Origin: Dicyema japonicum
Lineage: Eukaryota; Dicyemida; Rhombozoa; Dicyemidae
Length of the DNA stretch: 64,000 nt
Reading direction: 5' to 3'
Assembly: GCA_011109175.1 (NCBI GenBank)
Contig: RDEW01000031.1
Span: forward strand, 655,542 to 719,541
Under the pieces are notes generated by a model. It ran no database searches and was not told where the DNA came from. It was given only the letters and a program-made list of their open reading frames with translations. Below, piece by piece: positions 11,470 through 22,270 of this stretch; within the stretch, counting starts at the first letter, position 1; every line of letters begins with the position of its first letter. The translations under genes and the position numbers were made by a program.

Positions 11470-11770
11470 AACATATATACATAAGTGTCCTTCCATATCT
11501 GTTGAGAGAAGTTTTTCTTTATTGGGAAAATTATTATCTAGACAGAAATTTTAAACCCGAAAACATTTATTATGTATTTTAATAAGATTTTGATTAGTTT
11601 TTTTTTATATTAAAAATTTTTTTTTGTAAATAAATTTTTCATAAAGTCAAAAAAGGTCAAAATTTTGAAATTTTAAGGTCAATAAAGTCAATTTTAGGTC
11701 AAAATTTCCGATATATGAAGTCAAAAAAAATCGCCATAGTGATTTGCAATAAAATAAAGTCAAAATCCCG
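11470..11770 (+). mobile_element. hAT C-terminal fragment and AT-rich motif repeats
   Basis: At 11498-11555 the plus strand reads SVERSFSLLGKLLSRQ, like the hAT dimerisation domain (ERxFS). It is followed by A/T runs and repeated AAAGTCAAAA / GGTCAAAATT words (11640-11770). It is a short relic with no complete frame. Confidence 0.45.
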
Positions 11771-11775
11771 TTTCA

Positions 11776-12115
11776 TACCAAATTGAGTACCTCAAGGATC
11801 CCAACTATCTTCAACCTTTTTCAACTTGTACATCAATGACATTCCGAAACCGCACTACGAAAATTGTCTTTTACTATCATACGCGAACGATATAATTATT
11901 GCTGCAAAAGACAAAAAGTATCAAACTGCTATCACGATGGCCCAGAACATGCTAACAATTTAATTTCTTGGCTCAAGAAATTCCGTCTTGAAGCTTCCCC
12001 TACCTTATTTACAACGTTCAAGAAGTACTATTCATTGAAACCTAACATTTCTCTCAATAATTGTGTGTTAGAGGATAGAAAAAGCATCGGCCTGTGTAAT
12101 GAAGTGTTGAGGTAA
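11776..12115 (+). mobile_element. Family D-like LINE RT fragment
   Basis: The plus frames give VPQGSQLS--FFNLYINDIP, then LLSYANDIIIAAKD and LISWLKKF, the RT palm with the active-site box mutated to YAND. Stops and a frameshift are present. Confidence 0.65.
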
Positions 12116-12235
12116 TATTTGATGGGTTTATAAGCAAACAAAAACAAGATTAAACTAGAGCAACATACTCAAAGTCATGAATGAGCACGTGTTATAATTG
12201 TATAATTGCTAAATTGGGCTTATTAATACGAATTT

Positions 12236-12972
12236 GAGCTGATTAACCAAAACATAGAATATTTTTATACAGAATCGGATTCATTTGAAACGAGGAAAGA
12301 CTGCCAAGAGATGAGCTTTGATGATGATTGGTATCCATTATCCATAAAAGTAAAGGATGCTTTACAATTCTTCCGAGATCTGGAGAAGTCGTATTATTGT
12401 TTGAGGAATAAAATCAAAGAAAACACATTTGGTCACACTCGTAGAATTCCTCAATTGAAGGTATAAAGAACCCGTATTATGCATCCCAACTTACTAAAAG
12501 TGCTCCTGGAAAAATCTTTTGGATACAAAATAGCAACAGACATGAAGGTAAAATTAAAAAACCGAACATTTTTGTGTTCGATAAAATGAAAAATAAAATA
12601 AATCTAATAGAAGTATGAATTACATCCCAACAATAGCATGTCCAAGTCGAGAAGGAACACAAGTATTATCTCTTAGCAAACAAACTCTGATTAATACACA
12701 AAGTAAAAGAGTATATAGTGATGTGGTTTTGACTTGGATGGGATTATCAGAAAGTACCACAAACAGCATTTAGAATCCTTGAATGTCCTTTGAAAGCCTA
12801 TATACAGACAGTCACGATTAAGAAGACAACAGAGAATATTCTTAATGGATGTAGAGATGAAATGGAAAATGTGTACAACGGTGAGAAGGAGGCTAAGAGT
12901 TATCCCAACCAACATAAATATGGGTTGGACACACCAGTTGGTCGTGAGAAACTGACATCGATATGGGAATGA
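12236..12972 (+). mobile_element. Family B (R2-like) LINE, C-terminal remnant
   Basis: The frames contain KKPNIFVFDK…INLIE followed by VEKEHKYYLLANKL and a C-terminal LKAYIQTV…ENIL. In family this is the restriction-like endonuclease KPD-(15)-EV and the downstream helical tail also seen at 45120-45740. Several stops and a frameshift near 12615 are present. Confidence 0.62.
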
Positions 12973-12975
12973 TCG

Positions 12976-13176
12976 ACGAAGGAGGTGCTGTTAAAGGATG
13001 AGATTATGAATAAGATTGGACAAGAGAATAAAAGGAGCCTCAGTATCCTTCTAGAGACTTTATTAAATAATTTATAAATTTAATAAAAATGATCGAAAAT
13101 CACAAATCGTAAACTTTAAATGAAATTAATGAAAAATAAATAATCTTATTATAAAATGTAAGAATTTAATATTAAA
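12976..13176. other. AT-rich intergenic
   Basis: It contains TAATAAAA-type words and lies upstream of XRRA1. No element is recognised. Confidence 0.35.
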
Positions 13177-15038
13177 ATGGTTACCAAGGCGACTGATCCA
13201 ATATTAATTCAAGGATTTCCAGCTCGACCGTTAATTAGTCCATCCGGTACTCCATTGTGACTCATTCAGATGGGGCATGGCTTACTGTCTACAGATCTGA
13301 GTTGTTGGAGTTTCTTAAGCGACAAAAAGGTAAGAAACAGACTAAAATGGAATCCACATGCAAATCTCTCACTCAAAAATACGCCGTATGTTAAAACTTT
13401 ACTATAGCTCCTCCAATCTGGAGAATCCGACCCTTCATCGGTTCTTACCCTCAATGTGAGTTCGTCTTGTTTAACTTCCATCACTGAAGATTTTAGTCAA
13501 TTTATTCTCTTACATACAGTTGATGCCAGTAACAACAAACTTAAACTCGGTGGAACATGATATTTTTACTTGTAGAGGACTTTGTCTCATTTCCTTCCCT
13601 TATGGAACTTGACCTTTCATTAAATAACATAAATTCTGTAATTCATATTGAATCGGTCTTTAAAAATTTACAAGTATTAATCTTAATTATGCAAGAAATT
13701 AAATCTTTCCTACAATAATATTAAAGAAAAAAGTATTTTGGACATCCTAGCTTGTCTAGAACTCAGGGACCTAAATTTAGACGGGAATGAAAAAGCAAAC
13801 TGGGCTATGATATTCAAACCGAACATTGATTGTGAACGGTATGTTTACTTAAATTATAGAGGTGGTTTACCAAATTGGAGATTTTGTCACTAGAAAGTAA
13901 TAGAATAACCGATTGCAAAATATTTTACTGGTTAGCCTTTATAAAAAAGTAAAATTAACAATAATTATAGTTTAAAGAAATTGAATCTAAAAAATAACAA
14001 AATTCAGAAAATCCCAACAGTTGAAATAATAGAGAAAAAAATAAATGAATTTTTTACCCAAGAGTTTGACCAGAATGATTGCTTAAATGCTGATATTTTA
14101 GGTTGATTGACATTATTAGCTTAGAAATAAACGAAAACGGAAATTTTGTCCCTCTAAACAATTTAAAAATCATCGACATTTCATCGAACCAAGTCCTGTT
14201 TATAACTATGGTAGATTAAAGACGAAGAGAGTGTTCTATCAATGACCCTTCTTCCACAAATTGAGACAATTATTTTTATCGACAATCCTTTCGAACACCT
14301 CTCTAGTGAACATGGAGTAATTGCTGATAAGTTCTTTGAATTAAAAAACATAGAATTTATTCGGTATTTTTGTTTTTCATTCTTCAGTAGTAGCACAAAG
14401 ATAAACGTTCAAAAAAGACCACCTTTAAATACAAGAAAAGTACCTAAAGTACACGTTTGGTTATTTAGACTAACTATGACCGGGCCTTTGAAGTCTTTCG
14501 GTATCAAAAAAGAAACATCGTGGAGAAACAGATTGAAAAAGTCGAAAAAAAGTACAAAACAAAAATTTCCATCAATAAATCATTAAATAATCTTATAAAA
14601 AGTGAAATGAAAGAAAAAATAAGTGATTTAAAAATTGATGACGTCGTTGAAGGAACTTTCACTACACAGGTCAAATTAATTGTTTATATTAGATTGGGGA
14701 ACGTTTACTTGAGGAAGAGACTTATGACTATAAAAGTCATGTTAACAAAACTAAAAGAGAATTAATGCAAATCTTAAAAAATTCAAAATTTGATTCTCGA
14801 AACGGGATTGACCAAATGTACGAATATGCTTATTTTTGTTCTAAAAAGGTACTTTATTCGTATCAATTTCCAGAAAAAAAATTCAAAAGTTATCAAAGAA
14901 TCAACACAAATTTGTGAGAAAATTATCAATCCAATATACAAAGAACGTTTGAATAAATTACTAAATTCAAAAACTGCATTTTCTATGATGGCTAAGACTG
15001 CTTACTTAAAGGTTTTCGGCTTTAAATATATAGTTTAA
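13177..15038 (+). CDS. XRRA1: XRRA1-like leucine-rich-repeat protein
   Basis: Thirteen exons join in phase: 13177-13246, 13270-13385, 13408-13549, 13576-13673, 13696-13838, 13862-13948, 13971-14101, 14125-14192, 14215-14363, 14388-14448, 14469-14669, 14693-14848 and 14874-15038. They give 528 residues. All 12 introns are 20-26 nt. The N-terminus carries GFPARPL then DGAWLTVYRSE, as in X-ray radiation resistance-associated protein 1. LRRs follow: DASNNKL, then FPSLMELDLSLNNI, NLQKLNLSYNNI, LEILSLESNRI, LKKLNLKNNKI and LKIIDISSNQ. After them comes the family segment with DEESVL…LLPQIETI…DNPF. The C-terminal third is Lys-rich and diverged (human about 790 residues). The molecular role of XRRA1 is poorly defined. 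The tenth intron could alternatively begin nine bases earlier in the same frame. Confidence 0.86.
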
Positions 15039-15325
15039 TAAAATATACAATGATCAAATTAATATTTAACTTAAGTTTAACTAATAATACTTTACACTAT
15101 TTATACCACAAAAGGGACATTTTGTGACAAGATTACAATGCCACTTTAATTTACAGTTCGAGGATTACTCATGAAATCAGTTTAATAAAATATACAATGA
15201 TCAAATTAATATTTAACTTAAGTTTTACTAATAATACTTTACACTATTTATACCACATAAGGGACATTTTGTGACAAGATTACAATGCCACTTTAATTTA
15301 CAGTTCGAGGATTACTCATGGAAGC
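15032..15325 (+). repeat. 147-bp tandem duplication
   Basis: AGTTTAATAAAATATACAAT… from 15032 recurs at 15179 and runs to GAGGATTACTCATG. The unit starts at the XRRA1 stop codon and includes the left end of the adjacent family C element, so the duplication occurred after that insertion or is an assembly effect. Confidence 0.75.
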
Positions 15326-15777
15326 AAACCACGCTGCCAGTGAGACTTGGAGGACTTGGAATTTGGAACCCTGTGCACCTTTCTCTCCCTTCATACCTAT
15401 CATTGCTAGTGGCCTGTAACTCCCATATCAATAGGAATCTCCTGAATTCTCTATTGACAAGGACACCGGCTATATTCGTGAGGCCTGGAGCCCCACTTAT
15501 CAGCTTTCTCTGCCTTCCTCGTTCTCTCAGCGAGGTTTGGACGATGCTATATGCTGGAATTCTTTCAAAGATTTGCTAGTGTCATCTAGCCAACATCGCC
15601 GTGCCTGTTTGTTGTCGGGGGCGCCTTGAGAGCGGTGCCTAGCTCAACGCCATTCCCAATGGAGTTCTGGGTACCTTCCTGGATGATGAATGCGTTCGTA
15701 TTGAGATCTCATTGCGACTGGGATTAAAAGTCTGTGATCCACATCCGTGCCTATGCGGAGACAAGATCGACTGTTTT
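15265..15777 (+). mobile_element. Family C LINE fragment
   Basis: Frames give LPVRLGGLGIWNP…LSLPSYLSLLVACNSHI and then RISLRLGLKVCDPHPCLCGDKID. The sequence is nearly identical to 20140-20625 (+) and is cut by the N run that follows. Confidence 0.8.
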
Positions 15778-16097
15778 NNNNNNNNNNNNNNNNNNNNNNN
15801 NNNNNNNNNNNNNNNNNNNNNNNNNNNNNNNNNNNNNNNNNNNNNNNNNNNNNNNNNNNNNNNNNNNNNNNNNNNNNNNNNNNNNNNNNNNNNNNNNNNN
15901 NNNNNNNNNNNNNNNNNNNNNNNNNNNNNNNNNNNNNNNNNNNNNNNNNNNNNNNNNNNNNNNNNNNNNNNNNNNNNNNNNNNNNNNNNNNNNNNNNNNN
16001 NNNNNNNNNNNNNNNNNNNNNNNNNNNNNNNNNNNNNNNNNNNNNNNNNNNNNNNNNNNNNNNNNNNNNNNNNNNNNNNNNNNNNNNNNNNNNNNNN
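15778..16097. other. Assembly gap (320 N)
   Basis: This is a run of undetermined bases between a family C fragment and a family A fragment. Reading frames spanning it are meaningless. Confidence 0.98.
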
Positions 16098-16361
16098 TCT
16101 AATCATTCTTCCTCTTCGCCACTGGTTTTGGGATCATCCTCTTAAAGCTTTCATCCATATTAAAGTGAGGTGGCCAAGTCGTAAACACCTATCATAAAGA
16201 CATTGCAGATAGTCAAATAAAATATCCGAACCCTCTTTGATAAGTTTCATTGATATGTGGTCATATCCTGGAGCATTGACCTTGCATTCCCTGATAGCCG
16301 TCATCACTTCCAAGACGATGACAGCAATAGGCAGTTCCTCGTCGGAGTGTTTAAATATATC
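16098..16361 (-). mobile_element. Family A LINE fragment (RT fingers)
   Basis: The minus strand matches 1505-1790 of the first copy (KHSDEELPIA, AIRECKVNAPGYDHIS, LIKEG). Similarity ends sharply near 16361, the likely insertion junction. Confidence 0.8.
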
Positions 16362-16364
16362 AGT

Positions 16365-16560
16365 TGAAATTAGGACTGATGATTTTGTTATCTGTTTTCT
16401 TGATTTTGGTCAGTTTATTCATCAAGAACGGGAAATAACCCTTGACCACGTTGCACTAGCAAGGGTCAATACTGGTCAGATAAATCGTATGTAGATGGTG
16501 GTGAGGAATACAGCATTGTCTCCAAGATCTTTTGTCCATGGGTTCAGAGTGTCAACATTT
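16365..16560 (+). pseudogene. Orphan 3' gene fragment beside a LINE insertion
   Basis: Right after the LINE junction the plus strand is open and protein-like (EIRTDDF…, FIHQEREITLDHVALAR). A 20-nt GT…AG stretch (16464-16483) would join it in phase to GGEEYSIVSKIF…VQSVNI and a stop. A 27-nt GT…CAG candidate earlier (16387-16413) is also in frame. This looks like the last exons of a host gene whose 5' part was displaced by the insertion. The family is not identified. Confidence 0.35.
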
Positions 16561-16674
16561 GAATTTTTCCGTAAAATACGTAAACTTTCAAAAAGTGTTA
16601 ATAAAATTAATAAAGTATAATATTAAAAAATATATATAAATTTAAATATTTTGGCGGAATTCGTTTCTATCTCA

Positions 16675-18018
16675 ATGTGGGACGTTAATGTTTCTGAGCT
16701 TTTGAATCTTCCAATGGCTTTTAGTAAATTTGATGCTATATGGGATGAAGTTGGGCTTTCAAATGACTATCGCCGTGAAAGACAGAGCAAATTTTTTGAT
16801 AACATAAAAAACAGGATATTCATGGTACTTGAAGATGAGGAACTATCAAAAATATCACTGGATAAGGAAATTTGCAGCATGAAGGAAGAAGCCGATTTTC
16901 TCGCAAAGGAACTTGGGTTTGAATGCAAAGAGGTCGATCCAGCTCTAAACCTCATTAAAAAATGCGAGATAATAACAAAATATTATGAAAAAATGGTTTC
17001 CGAAAAAGAAAAACGAATGTCAGAGAAGAATAGACTTTATGATTTGAACAGAAAGTATTCTCTTTTGCTCGAGGAGGAAATGATTAAGTTTGACGAAAGC
17101 GTAGTTCCCTCGTTGGAGTCCTTGGAAAAGGCTCAGCAACTGGTTGATATTCAAGAGACTCAAATAAGATTGAACTCTGACAAATACAACATGTATTACT
17201 CTGAGATTACTGACATTCTTGGACGACTATCTGATGTTCCTGCTTCTGAGTTATTCTGTTCTCACACGGACGTACTTTCTGAAGACTTTCTACTGGAATG
17301 TAAACGCTATATTGAAGAATTAAAGAAGGAACTCAACAGGAGAGAAACTCTTATGCAGTCTTTGTTGTCAACTGGTGAGAGCCTTTCAAATAATTTGTCA
17401 CTTATTGGTGTGCATGTGGCCTTTCCGAGAGCTGTGGACCCTATATCTTTGGATTTGATTACAGAATGGACTAACAAGGTGTCAGAACTTAAGTTTACTC
17501 TCAATGAAAAAAAGAGCTCTCTATTGGAATGTCTTGATACTGAAATGAAATTGATGTATTTTGGGAATAAACAGGTCCCTGTTATGACTATGGACGACAG
17601 TGTCAGAGATATTATAGACAAACTCAGTCATGTGAGAAGAATGAAGGAAAGAATATCAGTTTTTACGAGTAATATTAACAAGTGGAAGGAGTGTATGTCA
17701 TCTATAATGACGATTGGAGCTAAATCGAGTGACCCTGACCGACTCAGAAACAGAGGGGGTTTTCTGTTGAAGGATGCTGCGGATTTACAGAGGTTTAACA
17801 ATGAGTGTGGAAAGCTGGAGGCAAAAATATTAGGATTTGTTGTTGATGATGAGGAACTGAGTGAATTGATTGAAGAACAAAAAGGGGCTTTCAAAGAACT
17901 TGTGACTGAAGAGAAGCAAAGAATGAGTGATAGTAAGGCATCTCGTAAGGATAGTGTGAAAAAGAGTAGAGGAGAACAGTCAAAATATACCCATTCTGTA
18001 TTTTTTGATGTTATTTAG
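16675..18018 (+). CDS. PRC1: PRC1/Ase1/MAP65 microtubule-bundling protein
   Basis: This is a single uninterrupted frame. The first in-frame ATG, at 16675, gives 447 residues (vertebrate PRC1 about 600). The N-terminus has FDAIWDEVGLSNDYRRER followed by long coiled coil containing CSMKEEADFLAKELGF, as in the dimerisation/rod part of MAP65 proteins. The diagnostic spectrin-like microtubule-binding segment is present as DPDRLRNRGGFLLKDAADL (residues about 350-370). A Ser/Lys-rich tail follows (RKDSVKKSRGE). PRC1 crosslinks antiparallel microtubules at the spindle midzone and scaffolds kinesin-4, Plk1 and centralspindlin. Unlike its multi-exon neighbours it has no introns, which could be natural or could mark a retrocopy. 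No A tail is visible after the stop. Confidence 0.88.
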   Translation: MWDVNVSELLNLPMAFSKFDAIWDEVGLSNDYRRERQSKFFDNIKNRIFMVLEDEELSKISLDKEICSMKEEADFLAKELGFECKEVDPALNLIKKCEIITKYYEKMVSEKEKRMSEKNRLYDLNRKYSLLLEEEMIKFDESVVPSLESLEKAQQLVDIQETQIRLNSDKYNMYYSEITDILGRLSDVPASELFCSHTDVLSEDFLLECKRYIEELKKELNRRETLMQSLLSTGESLSNNLSLIGVHVAFPRAVDPISLDLITEWTNKVSELKFTLNEKKSSLLECLDTEMKLMYFGNKQVPVMTMDDSVRDIIDKLSHVRRMKERISVFTSNINKWKECMSSIMTIGAKSSDPDRLRNRGGFLLKDAADLQRFNNECGKLEAKILGFVVDDEELSELIEEQKGAFKELVTEEKQRMSDSKASRKDSVKKSRGEQSKYTHSVFFDVI

Positions 18019-18733
18019 ACTCCATTGTCGGTTAGTAATACTAACAAGGGAAATATTAACAGGAAATTTTAGATTTGATTTGTTATAAACTTTCGCTTTT
18101 TTATTACAAACTCGTTGCAAAAGTAATAGTTTCACAACTGTGTCTTTTTACATAATCATTATGCGACATTTATACTAATATTCTGGTTTAATGTGAAGTA
18201 GCACATAAAAATTCTTGTAGACAAATGCTAAGACTTGGGTTGAAGAATGTTAGCATTTTTTGTTTGAGATTATATTATTCTTTCATAAAGCGATTAAACG
18301 TAATCCTCTCCCAAGAAGTGGTAAATACAATTAACGCAGATGTATACAATGTTTAATCAATAAACTGTGTAGTTAATATTTAGTGTGTAATACCTAACAA
18401 AGAGGAACATGGCCGGTAGATTATTATGTTTCATTACAAAACTAAGGTTATAAAAGTCGCAATTGAAAATTTTGTTCATTTTCCTAACTGCAAACTAAAC
18501 TATGTGTACATATAATATTTGTTAAACATGGTTATTGTCAACAGAGTTTCACATTTAGTAATTTCTCATCATTTGTGCATTTTATTTTCAACACTTATGT
18601 TTTCAATATGAAAACTTGTGATGAAACTATTAAAAATACATTCTGTACTCAGAGCAAAATACCTATAAATGGGGATACCTGACTTGTACTCATAGTTTCC
18701 TGAAATGTTTAAAACTTCAAAAAGTTTTAAACG
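18019..18733. other. AT-rich intergenic after PRC1
   Basis: I see no convincing gene. Short frames occur, for example after ATG at 18608, but I could not assemble them. Confidence 0.4.
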
Positions 18734-19185
18734 ATGATTATGCAATATACGGTTCCACTTACAACAATTGTTTTCCTTTACGAAATCAACAAAATATTCT
18801 CAGAGAACAAAGTTGACGATGAACACTTGTCATCCCTGATCATGGTCGGAACTGCTAATATATTTCAGATATATGAAAAATTGTTATGAAAATGAAGCAC
18901 CTCAGGACAAAACAAAGAGTGAAAATGATAATATTGAATCTTTATTATTGTTATATTTGGGGGTGAATCGTAATATACCCTTTGTAGAGATACAGTTCAT
19001 TGCGGTGTTATTCATTAGCAAAAATAATAGCATATGAATTAGATATTGTCTTTTATTTTTTACAAATTTTCCTATTCAAAAAGATTTATTTCCCCGGAAA
19101 AAATTACAAATGTAATCGTTTGAAATCTTTTTTAGTCATCAAACGTATATTTCAATTGATTTTTTCGGAAAAAGTGAGCGAATAA
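18734..19185 (+). CDS. Possible intron-containing gene, unresolved
   Basis: A frame from ATG 18734 (MIMQYTVPLTTIVFLYEINK) runs to 18889. A second stretch reads protein-like (SENDNIESLLLLYLG, to 18962). A 25-nt GT…TAG interval (18963-18987) then leads in phase into a frame with SLAKIIAYELDIVFYFLQ that ends at 19185. The last two pieces fit each other, but the junction with the first does not keep phase under the splice sites I can see. No family is recognised. Confidence 0.3.
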
Positions 19186-19189
19186 TTAT

Positions 19190-19865
19190 ATAGCGGCCGT
19201 CCTGACTGAATGGCTATACCCTTTCCGGATGAGGATGACGAGCGAGATCAAATAACCAAATACGACTCAAGGAGTTTTCTTTCATGAGAGGGTGCAGGCC
19301 AAAACAGTCGATCTGGTCTCCACATCGGCACAGATGTGGAACACCTTCGTTAGTCCGAAGGGCATCCTCGATCGTATTGGAAAGGACCTCCGTAGCGACA
19401 GGTCGTACGGTCTTTGGATCTTCACAAGACTACTCTGTGAAGAAAGTAGCTCAGAGATGTAAGAATGTTTCGAGTCCGTAGTTGATAATTAACAGGAGAG
19501 TTAACAGTGGTGCGGGGACGAGGAACCTTCATGCATGACTGCTAGTTCCATACTCAAGCGCGCTCATTGCAGCTTGGGATAGCTTGATACACCTGAGGTG
19601 GAAGAAATCTCGACATGTGGAACAGAAGATCCCACGCTTCAGAGTTCTGACTTGCCCAATGGATGAACACCTCTCGAATGGATGAATACTTAGAAGATAC
19701 GATTTTCCTTAAAATGGGAACAAGATCCTGAAAGACAGATACTTGGGGATGAAGGGTGATGAAACTCTTGGGATAAAGTGGGATGACACTCTTGGGATGC
19801 GGGGATAGGCATTGTGGAGTGCAGCACACTTTTATGCACCAAAAACCACACAGCAGCACGTTTTT
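19190..19865 (-). mobile_element. Family C LINE fragment, inverted
   Basis: The minus strand gives the knuckle region around VETRSTVLACTLS and upstream RT C-terminal remnants (FIHWASQNSEAWDLL). Short GGGATGACACTCTTGGGAT repeats lie at 19740-19805. It faces the plus-strand copy that begins near 20030. Confidence 0.6.
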
Positions 19866-20029
19866 TATATTTCAAAAGGTAATATTATTATTGTCATTAG
19901 CCGCGTGTCCATGCATCTACTTGATTGAATATTCTGGTGACGTCATTGGATTTAAAAGAATCCGAATTCCTGGATGGTGGTTAGAAAATGTAAGAAGGGT
20001 CACGAAATTAATTAATTTTAGTCGATATA

Positions 20030-21240
20030 AATTACTAAATAAATATGTCATGAGGAATGCCCTCTATTTCACCCTGTGTGACCAACTCGCACAGATTAAC
20101 GAGATCTTCTGTACGACAGCGGAACGTATCTTCAACGTCCGGTTCGAGGATTACTCATGGAAGCAAGCCACGCTGCCAGTGAGACTTGGAGGACTTGGAA
20201 TTTGGAACCCTGTGGACCTTTCTCTCCCTTCATACCTATCATTGCTAGTGGCCTGTAACTCCCATATCAAGAGGATTCTACACTCTCTCCTGAATTCTCT
20301 ATTGACAAGGACATCGGCTATATTCGTGATGCCTGGAGCCTCACTTATCAGCTATCCCTGCTTTCCTCGTTCTCTCAGCGGGGCTTCAATGATGCTATAT
20401 GCTGGAATTCTTTCAAAGATTTGCTAGTGTCATCTAGCCAACATCGCCGTGCCTGTTTGTTGTCGGGGGCGCCTTGAGAGCGGTGCCTAGCTCAACGCTA
20501 TTCCCAATGGAGTTCTGGGTACCTTCCTGGATGATGAATGCGTTCGTATTGAGATCTCATTGCGACTGGGATTAAAAGTCTGTGATCCACATCCGTGCCT
20601 ATGCGGAGACAAGATCGACTGTTTTGGCCTACACCCTTTCTCCTGCTTAAAGAGTGCAGGCTGATTTCCCAAACACATAGCCTTGAACGAATCTTTGGAC
20701 GTCGTCGGACACCCCTCCATACTCGAACCGGTCAGTCTTTGCAGGCGGGACGTGAAACGACCAGATTGGATGACAATCTTCCCTTTTGAAGCCGGAAAAC
20801 CTCTTGTCTGGGACGTTACCTGCACCGACACGTTTGCTTCTTGCAACCTACTCCAGAATGCCTCCGGAGTCTGTTCTGCCCTGAGCAGGTCGTTGAAGCC
20901 GGAAAACCTCTTGTCTGGGACGTTACCTGCACCGACACGTTTGCTTCTTGCAACCTACTCCAGAATGCCTCCGGAGTCTGTTCTGCCCTGAGCAGGTCGA
21001 GAAGATGAAACGGGAAAAGTACGCGGTCCTACCCAAGGATTTTTTTTTCATTCCACTCGCAGTTGAGACGTCTGGTTTCCTTTGCCTACGACGCTGTAAT
21101 TCGTGAGTCGTCTAGGGAATTGGATCGCTACACGAACAGGAGATCCTCGTGAGCGCTGTTGGTTATTTGATCGAATCTCGCTCGCTATCCTAAGAGGGAA
21201 TAGCCACGCAGTCAGGGCAGCCGTTTACTCTTTTGTTTTT
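20030..21240 (+). mobile_element. Family C LINE, C-terminal half
   Basis: The RT C-terminus (LPVRLGGLGIWNP) is followed by LGLKVCDPHPCLCGDKIDCFGLHPFSC (CxC…H…C knuckle), then the nuclease-like VKRPDWM…FPFEAGKPLVWDVTCTDTF, spread over several frames. A 105-bp segment (about 20789-20893) is tandemly repeated at 20894-20998 within the WDVTC region. Inactive. Confidence 0.82.
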
Positions 21241-21289
21241 TTACTAAAATAGATGTAATATATATTTATTACCAATTATTACCTCTAAT

Positions 21290-22070
21290 CACACTTTTGT
21301 CGTCACATCTTTCGATACTCACCGCCTGCTGAGGTTCAACTCTTACAAACCAAGTGTACCTATTGTGCCACCATCGGAATCCGAAGTTCACGTGACCGAA
21401 GCCCGACTCTTTTGTTCCATTAAGGTTTTTGCTACAGCAGTAAAGGTATTAATTGACTTCCTCTTTGTCACATCAAGGATCTAATTTTCGAGGCCTGACT
21501 GTTATTCAATGTCTATATCCTGTTTCAAAGATTGTCATAGGAGATGTTCTCATATGCCTAAAACATCTTGTTTTACAAGCACCGATATCTGGATACTGGC
21601 TTCACATCTTCTGAGATAATATTGTAGGATCTCATACCTGTGTCCAGGAAGGGGATTCTCTTTGACCACTCTTTTTTGCTTTAATTGTCGATGATGTTGC
21701 ACACAATGTGCGTTCCTCGTTGAACGTATGGTATCTGGATGACATTGATCCACGGACGTAGTGAATAAACTTACTTTTCATTATATCGTCAGCCTTCAGG
21801 TACTGTGACATCTTTAACGCCATAGATTTAACCCTAAAATCCTAGAGGGTGATGTCCTCAATGTTTGGCTCGACTGTCCTGCCGCTTACTCTGCCGAAAG
21901 GAGGAGGCTGGCTAAATATTTTGAACTTGGAATCCATTTCCGTTTCGTCCCAATTGCAATTTTAGATTTGGTGGGTGGTCTGTCATCAAAAGTGTTCTCA
22001 GAGAGATTTTATATCCGTTAAGACTGAGAGATCTTCTGGAGTGGAGTTAATTCTGCGGTGATTTTGAATT
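21290..22070 (+). mobile_element. Family C LINE, second fragment with RT palm
   Basis: Plus frames contain CFALIVDDVAHNVRSSLNVWYLDDIDP (YLDD catalytic box). After a deletion they contain AERRRLAKYFELGIHFRFVPIAILD, the C-terminal segment seen as ISDRYIFAPVAIETS at 35137-35955. Stops are frequent. Confidence 0.65.
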
Positions 22071-22270
22071 ACCATCGTTCGCGCAAACTCTTTTTTGTCA
22101 TTTAAATTAATTTTTTTCGTAAATTGCGGTTGAGAAATAATCACAACGGTGTATGTGGTTAATAATACTTATATAATATGACAAAAGTTAATAGAACACT
22201 TTGCTATTCCCTCTTATTCGTTAATCAGAAAGTTGAACTAATTTTTATTTTAAATGTTAGTACAATAATA

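Noticed and set aside
12250-12475. Resemblance to a CDT1 winged-helix (FFRDLEKSYYCLRNK…TFGH)
   Set aside because: The following frames (KKPNIFVFDK…LIE, HKYYLLANKL) match the C-terminal nuclease region of R2-like LINEs in the same window, so the whole stretch is retroelement.
15712-16197. Long frames of 120-160 codons across the N run
   Set aside because: They consist of undetermined bases.
16365-16500. Tudor domain (CFLDFG…)
   Set aside because: The key residues lie inside a possible 27-nt intron and the rest of the fold is missing.
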